DNA of 30,359 nucleotides from positions 523 to 30,881 of IMG/VR virus record IMGVR_UViG_3300037963_004459. One strand, 5' to 3'. Below the pieces are notes generated by a model, which was not told the DNA's origin, made no database searches, and saw only the letters and a program-made list of their open reading frames with translations. How positions within the stretch are numbered: the stretch's first letter is position 1; each line of letters begins with the position of its first letter. This stretch comes from a virus. Below, piece after piece: positions 7,491 to 15,200 of this stretch. The translations under genes and the position numbers were made by a program.

Positions 7491-9209
7491 ATGGCTTATT
7501 TAGACGGACAAACTCAAAGAGAATACTATGAAGGCCGAGAGTACGGCCAATATCAGTTTGTATCACTTCAAGATGTAATAAGCCAGTTTATGGTAGCTTA
7601 TGTTGGTGATAATAAACTAATAACAAGCGTTGATAGAACAGACGTTGCTTTTTTTGCTCAAAGAGGTTTAGCTGAACTATCTTTTGATACGTTAAAATCT
7701 TTTAAAAGTCAAAGTATAATATTGCCACCTACTTTAGTTATGCCTCTGCCGCACGACTATGTAAATTATACAAGAGTTGTTTGGTGTGATGAGTCAGGTA
7801 TTAAGCGACCGCTTTATAGAACTACAGACACTCAAAATCCTTTTCAAATTAAACAAACTTGGGGTGGTGGTTACGATTTTCAACCAAATAATTCTGCTAT
7901 AACATTTAATGATTTTTCAGCTCTAAATGGTGTTACAGAGTTTTCTCAGTACTGGCAAAAAACACCTAATGATTCTGGTAGCTTAGTTATAAACGCCAAC
8001 ACAGGGTTAACTAATCTAGTTGGCGGAGGTGTTGCGCATCCTAATCCTTGGCTTAGTTTATCAGAGCAATTAGAAGAAAGTGAGGGAACTTATGGTAATG
8101 GAGAATTAAATCTTTGGACTGGTGCTATAACAGAAATAGCTAACGATCAGTTAGTATTTAGAATACATCAAACTTCATCATACGGAACTATTCATGGTAG
8201 CTGTTTAGCTGTTTGGCAAGAAATTGACGCATCAAATATTGATTTGCTAGTGTTAAGAGCTAAAGCTGTTACAGAAGCTGCTGGAACAATGAACGTTACT
8301 TTAGTTGAAGATAATCCAAACACTGTTTTAAACGAAGCTACAGAATATAATAAAACGTATAATTCTCCAGCTTCTACAGTTAGAATAGGTTTAACAACTA
8401 AAGTTCCAGATACTAATACTAAAATGTTTAGTTATTTACCTAGTTTAGTAAATCCAGAATTTGCACAATATGATCAACCAGCTACAACAAACACTGAAAC
8501 AGATCTTTTTGATATAGGCTATTTAGAGTGGACTGGCGGCGTAGATAACAATGTTGAAAAAACATTAGAGTTGCCTACAAACGTTTTTGATGGCCCTGTT
8601 TATTTTGTTATGCTAGGATTTGCTCAATGGGAAGATGGTATTGGTGGTTCTGCACAAAGCGAGTTATACGTTCAGCCAAGAGTTAGCTCTGTAAGTTTAG
8701 AAAACTTTTATCCCGCTGATACATTAGAAGAAGCTACTGGTTATTATCAAAGCTCTATTATGTGGGAAAAATATAAAGATATAGAGTCTGCAGAAATACA
8801 AAACCAAGACTATAAAGATCCTGATTATCAAAGATCATTTTTAGACGAAAGATATGGCTTAGATCCTTCAAAAGCTCAAACTAACGGTTCTTTTTATATT
8901 GATGATAGAATTGGTAGAATACATTTTAGCTCTAATGTTTCTGGAAAAACTGTAATATTAGATTACATAAGCGATAGTCTTGGAACTGAAGATGAAATGC
9001 AAGTTCACAAGTTTGCTGAAGAAGCTTTATACAAGTATATAGCGTACAACATACTTTCTACAAGATCTAATATTCCAGAGGTTATTGTTAGAAGATTAAA
9101 AAAAGAAAAGTTTGCTATGACAAGGCAAGCAAAGCATAGACTATCAAATGTAAAATTAGAAGATATTACAAGAGTTCTTAGAGGTAAGTCTAAGCATATA
9201 AAACACTAG
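7491..9209 (+). CDS. Connector/tail structural protein with beta-rich insertion
   Basis: A 572-aa protein. Residues about 1-130 (including VDRTDVAFFAQRGLAELSFD and LPHDYVNYTRVVW) and about 405-572 (from the YYQSSIMWEKYKD segment to the helical, basic end) look like two halves of one connector-type fold. The later half holds RIGRIHFSSNVSGKTVILDY and a helical segment with VHKFAEEALYKYIAYNIL. Between them, about 135-405, lies a Thr/Ser/Asn-rich beta stretch including LVFRIHQTSSYG and YFVMLGFAQWEDGIGG, which looks like an inserted beta-sandwich. I recall smaller proteins of this kind in marine phages. The C-terminus is basic (RGKSKHIKH). It ends in TAG, followed immediately by a second in-frame TAG and then the ATG of the next gene; every other stop in the window is TAA. 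Role in the tail ring is inferred from position. Confidence 0.6.
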   Translation: MAYLDGQTQREYYEGREYGQYQFVSLQDVISQFMVAYVGDNKLITSVDRTDVAFFAQRGLAELSFDTLKSFKSQSIILPPTLVMPLPHDYVNYTRVVWCDESGIKRPLYRTTDTQNPFQIKQTWGGGYDFQPNNSAITFNDFSALNGVTEFSQYWQKTPNDSGSLVINANTGLTNLVGGGVAHPNPWLSLSEQLEESEGTYGNGELNLWTGAITEIANDQLVFRIHQTSSYGTIHGSCLAVWQEIDASNIDLLVLRAKAVTEAAGTMNVTLVEDNPNTVLNEATEYNKTYNSPASTVRIGLTTKVPDTNTKMFSYLPSLVNPEFAQYDQPATTNTETDLFDIGYLEWTGGVDNNVEKTLELPTNVFDGPVYFVMLGFAQWEDGIGGSAQSELYVQPRVSSVSLENFYPADTLEEATGYYQSSIMWEKYKDIESAEIQNQDYKDPDYQRSFLDERYGLDPSKAQTNGSFYIDDRIGRIHFSSNVSGKTVILDYISDSLGTEDEMQVHKFAEEALYKYIAYNILSTRSNIPEVIVRRLKKEKFAMTRQAKHRLSNVKLEDITRVLRGKSKHIKH

Positions 9210-9212
9210 TAG
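9207..9212 (+). other. Tandem in-frame amber stop codons between two same-frame genes
   Basis: Two consecutive TAG codons end the connector gene, and the ATG of the giant tail gene follows directly in the same reading frame. Reading through both would fuse 572 and 2953 residues. The other 11 completed genes of the window end in TAA. No in-frame TAG occurs inside any gene, which argues for ordinary termination under the standard bacterial code. Confidence 0.95.
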
Positions 9213-12200
9213 ATGACTGAAATAAGAAATAATTTTTTAAAAGGTCGAATGAACAAAGACCTTGACGAAAGGCTTGTACCTAAAGGCGAATATAGAGATG
9301 CTTTAAACATAGAAGTATCTACTTCAGAAGGTAGCGACATAGGTACTGTTCAAAATATATTAGGTAATCTTCGTGTAGATGATTCTGTTTTCACTACAGA
9401 TAATAATACGCCTTTTAAGTGCGTTGGCTCAATAGCAGACGAACAAAAAAATAGATTATTTTGGTTTGTTACGTCTAGAAATACAGATGCTATAATAGAG
9501 TGGGACGAGCTTCTTCAAACTTCAACGTTAGTATTTGTAGATGTAAATAAAAGAAATAGTAGAGCAGCTTTAAAGTTTACTGAAAAGTTAATAACAGGTA
9601 TAAACATTATTGATGACTTTTTGTTTTTTACAGACGGCATAAGCGAGCCTAAAAAAATAAATATACCAGACTGTAAGTTAGGTACAACTAGTTTAACAGA
9701 ACAAACTAGATTTTTTGTTAATGGTGTTGATAGAGGCAATATAACAGAAGAACATATAACAGTAATAAAAAAAAGACCTAGCAAGCCGTTATATTTTAAT
9801 ATAAATCATAGTGATGATATAACAGAAAAAGGTATATTTGAAAAAACTTTTCCTAGATTTTCTTATAGATATAAATACTCTGATGGAGAGTATTCTGCTT
9901 TTGCACCTTTTACCTCACCGGTTTTTAGCGCTAAGCATGCTAAAGATTTTAATGATCAAAACTTTTTTAGCAAAAAAGAAGGTTATAACACTTCAATGCT
10001 TAACACTATAGAGTCTGTTGAATTAATGGACTTTGTTCCTTCAGACATTCCTAATGGCGTTGTTCAAGTTGACATACTTTTTAAAAGAGAAGACTCTAAC
10101 GTTGTTTATACTGTAGCTAGTATAAAAGAGAACGATGAAGAGTTTAATTTACTAGGATCTACAATGGGTGTAAATGTTCCTGATAATTTTGTTCTTGACA
10201 GAGGAAGATATACTATAACTACTGAAAACATATATTCTGCTTTACCAGAAAATCAAATATTAAGATCTTGGGATAATGTTCCAACTTCTGCTTTAGCTCA
10301 AGAAATAATAGCTAATAGACTTGTTTATGCTAATTACAAACAGGGCTATGATGTTGGCAATACAACAGTAAAACTAAACTCTTCTTACGAAACTAGAAAC
10401 TTATTTAACTATGAAGCTGATGGACTTCCAAGTATAAAAGCTCAAAGAGATTATCAAATAGGTGTTGTATATGGAGACAAACAAGGTAGAGAAACACCAG
10501 TGCTAACTTCAAACAATGCCTCTGTAAAAGTGCCATGGTTTAGTAATAATGTTTATCAAGGTGAAGGCCCTAATTACTTGAGCTCTTTGCTATTAACTTC
10601 AAGCGTTCAAACTTCTATGCCTTCTTGGGTAGATTACTACAAATTTTATATAAAAGAAACTTCTGGAGAGTATTATAATTTATTGCTAAATAAACTTTAT
10701 ATTCCCAGCACTAGCTCTGAGTTTGAAAACGAAAACGATCACGTGTGGCTTGCTTTTAATTCGTCTGATATAAATAAAATAAAAGAAAACGATTATATTA
10801 TATTAAAAAAAGTTTCATCTTCTACTGAGAAGCCTGTTGAAACAAAAAATAGATATAAAATAATCGACATAAAAGAAGAAGCGCCAGATTCTATAGCTTA
10901 CGTGTATCTTAATTTAGCAACGCTTACTAACGCTGATGATGTTAATGGTGCTGTTTTAGCAGATGGAGTAGATGATAGCGGATTATTTACTGATTTTAAT
11001 AGAAGAATAGATAATACTACAGACACTTTGTTTATTAACACGCCTGCGCTTGAAACTGCTGGTTTTCCTAGATTAGATTTTATTGGAGGTTTTAAAGACG
11101 AGTATTTATATGTATCTTGGAAAAAAACTTCAGCTGATGGAACTGAAACGTTTTCCAAAAGATATAGAATAGTTCAACTAGAAAGCGGTGGTGGCGGACC
11201 TTTTCCAGCTAAGTTAGATAGAAAAATATCTAGACAAGATGCTCAGTTAGCTGTATTCGGAGATACTATCATTGATTATGCTACTGAAACTTCAGATAGT
11301 AATAAACTGCACGCAAACCTTACCGTTATTTTTGAGAAAAAAGTTATTAAAGAAGGTGAGGATTTTTCAGGATTATTTTTTGCTCAAATACTTTCTGATG
11401 AAGTTATAGAAAACAATTTAACAGCATTGAAAGCAAATCCTTCTTTAAATAAATTTATACAGGCTACTAATAGTACTTTTTGGTGGGCAGACAATCAAGC
11501 TGAAGGCACTGAAGGAGAAAGTGTCGGTGTTAGAACAGGCTATGACTCTCCAACGCCACAAGATCAACCAGCTTCTTTAACAGATGATCTTCAAGAAGCT
11601 AATGAAACTACTAATACAGAGCAATTTTGGTCTCAGCTAACTGTTAATGTAGATGCAAAAGCTATGTTTATTGATAACATGTACATGACAGCTGCAAACT
11701 TATCTGAGTCTAATTATGCAAAAAATGCTGGTCAAGGCGTTTTAGCAAATGAAGTTGTTTATTCCGAAGTACAATGGAACGTTACTGAAGACAGCGCCTG
11801 GGAGATAGATGCAAACACTAGCTGGTCTGATACAAGTTTTGGTGGTGATTGGGTAGCAAATATTAGAAACGCTATGCCAGGAATAATAACCGCTACACAA
11901 CAATCTGTAGATGGTCCTGCGGCTTGGAAAAAAGAAATATATAGCCAAGAGCTAGACGATGTTTATGGTAGTGAGCCTGGTGGAATATATATGCACTTAT
12001 CTTTTTTTGCTCCAGGAAAAGATTTACATGATGGATCTTTCGAAGGCGGTAATAGCTTAGAAAATGTAGATGTTAGCGGTGAAAATAGTATTGCTAGTTT
12101 ATTAAAAGGAATATGGGGAGGCGGTGCTTTTACGTTTAGTGATGGCTCAACTATAGAAGGCGAAAGGTTTATAGAGTTCGAAAGTAACTACCTAGGCGAT

Positions 12201-15200
12201 GATGCTTTAGGTGAAGCTCCTGCGCCTGGCGTTGGTAAAGGCTATGATTTAGAATATCAAGAACAACACGAAAGACAGTGGGACCCTACGTATTCACCTA
12301 ACAGCACTGAGCTAGATGATCCTTCAGAAGTAGACTTAGATCTTAATGATTTTGTTTCTAATTTAAAAATAGGTAGTAAATTTAAGTTTGAAGGAGACAG
12401 TGATGAAAACATATATACAATATTAGATGTTAGAATAAAACATATATATAATCATACTCCTTGGAGATCTAAGTGGGATTACACTGGTGATAGTATTTTA
12501 AGAGGAAATAATAGTGTTGAAGAGGCTGCGGCTAGCTGGGCACAAGCTAAGTTAAATAACAATGAAAATGTTGCTACTTTAGCTGAAGCTTTATGTAGTA
12601 AAATAAGAGACTTTGGTAAGGCTAACAATAGAAGAACTTGCTATATATTAAAGCTTGATAAAGATCCATCAGATGCTAGTTTGACAAACTTACTAGCAAG
12701 CACTGAGACAGATATAGATGTTAGTCTAAGTAAAAAAATACAATTTATAAATTCAAAAGCTCAAGCACAGTCTGGACTAGTTAGAAATGTATCAGGTGTA
12801 TTTGAAACAGAGCCAAAAGACTCTTTAGATTTAAACATATTTCATGAAGCTGGCCAAGCAATACCTAAACTATTACAAACAATAAATAAAGCTAATTTGT
12901 TTGCGCCTATAGGTTGTAGAGTTGAATTTGTTCAAGTTCCAGCAGCAAAAAGAGGTGATGTAATTATAACTAAAGATTTATTTATTACTGAGTGGGGAGA
13001 AACTGAAGACTCTAGACTATTTTTTACTGTCGATTCATTAGATGGTACAGGCGATGGATTTAACAATACAGATAATGAAATTGTAATAGACTATTTAGAT
13101 TCTAGAGTGCGGTTTTATAGACCTGACGGCAGCTTTACTACTGTTAGGCTTTTAGCCAATGATGACGATTTTTTAGTTGAAGGGTCTTCTTTTAGAAACA
13201 CGTTTGTAGTAGACAAAAATATAGACGCTAGTTTAGAAATGGGTATTAATTGGCATAACATATTTACATTTAAAAACGGTGTTGAGTCAAACAGAATACA
13301 AGATAATTTCAACGAGCCGTTTATTGGTAATGGACCTAGAGTTTCAACTATTGTAGAGGAGCCTTATGCTTTTGAAGAACATAGAAAGCACGGACTAATA
13401 TATTCTGGTATATATAACGCTACAACTGGTATAAACAATTTAAATCAATTTGTTGCTGCTGAAAAAATTACAAAAGATTTAAATCCAACATACGGTAGCA
13501 TACAAAAACTATTTACTAGACAAACTGATTTAGTAGCTTTTTGTGAAGATAGAATATTAAAGATATTAGCAAATAAAGACGCGTTGTTTAATGCTGATGG
13601 TAATCCTCAGCTCGTTGCTACAACAAGTGTATTAGGTCAAGCCGTTCCTTTTGTGGGTGAATATGGTATATCTAAAAACCCTGAGTCTTTTTCTTCAGAG
13701 TCTTATAGAGCATATTTCACAGATAAACAAAGAGGTGCGGTGCTTAGATTATCTATGGACGGTCTTACGCCTATATCTGACGCTGGTATGCACGATTTTT
13801 TTAGAGATGCTTTACCTGAAGCTGGTGTTTTATTAGGTCATTACGACGAGTACAAACAACAATACAATCTTACTTTAAAAAATTATATATTTGAAAACGT
13901 AATACAAAACTCATACGTTACAGAAGGTGAAGAACTTACAACCAGTACTTCTATTTTTCAAATATTACAAGGTGCTAGCTTAGAGTCTGGTATTAACTTT
14001 ATGCCTGTAGATATAAATCAAACGTTTTTATCTGGTGGAGACAATGCTCCTATACCAAACCCTAGTCTTACTTTAAATGTTACTGCTATTGAGTGGCCAG
14101 GTATTCCGACTAGTACAAGTACAATATATTTAGCTAATACTACGCCCGCAGTATATACTTATGAAATAATTGATTTAGCTTATGAAGATTATCTAGGTAA
14201 TATACAAGATGGTAGTATACAAACAAACGTAGGTGAAATGGTAACGGAAACCATCACGCCAGAAGAACCCTCTGCTTTTCCTAGCTATGTGAATTACTCT
14301 GGAGCCGATGATATAGCTACTTACGGTTTAAATGAAGATGATCTTGAAGAAAGCGATATAAATGGATCTATTAGCTTTGATCCCGATTTTTTTGGTACAA
14401 ACAATGTTACAGGTATTATATATAATTTGTTTAAGGCTAAAGATGGTAGTATTACATTTTATACAAAAACAGACAGCTTTACTGATAATAACTCTTCAGT
14501 AGCTACTCAATTTCCTAACGCAACTGATAACGGCGCTTTTTTTGGAGAAGAATTTCAAGTTATAGTAAAATATAGAGGTGAAAGAGACCCAAATTGGATT
14601 TATTCAAGTGATGGTAATCCTAGAATTAAAGTTACGTTAATTGATCAAGATGGAAATAATATTAGATCTTTTTTTGGCGGACAAGGAGCAGTTGCTAACT
14701 TAGAAATGGATTATTTTGTTACTGATCCTAGCCCTTTTTCAAGTCCAGCATTGTTAATACCTATTAGTTACACACATGGCGCGGTGAGTGATTACACTGG
14801 AGTAGATAATAGCGTAGAAATAAGTGATTCTACAGGCTATGATGGATTTTATGGTCCTCAGTTTGATGAAGCTTTAGGTGGCGACTATGACGACGTTAGC
14901 CTTCATGAAGCTGTAAGTTTAGGTAGGGTAAATAGTGTTCTCGGTTCATCAGATTGGCCTGCTTTTGGAGGAACTGATGAATTTGCTAACACGGTAACTA
15001 ACGCTATGTGTGGTACTTCTGGAATTACAGGCAATTCTAAAAGATATACTAAATCTAAGTCTGTTGGATTGACGTTTAGAGTTGCGCCTTCTCCAGCAAC
15101 AATTGGTCAAGTAGTAACTAAAATAGGTTTTAAAATAGAAGTCACAGGATGTCCATCAACTAGTAGATCTCGTGTGTGGTTTGAAAACGTTTCTATCTCT

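Noticed and set aside
9515-9784. Minus-strand open frame of 89 codons, and similar shorter ones across the tail gene
   Set aside because: They are shadows of a long, continuous + strand gene with matching codon use.
13651-13836. Plus-strand 61-codon frame inside the giant tail gene
   Set aside because: It is out of frame with the conserved propeller-like sequence at the same place and has no recognisable product.
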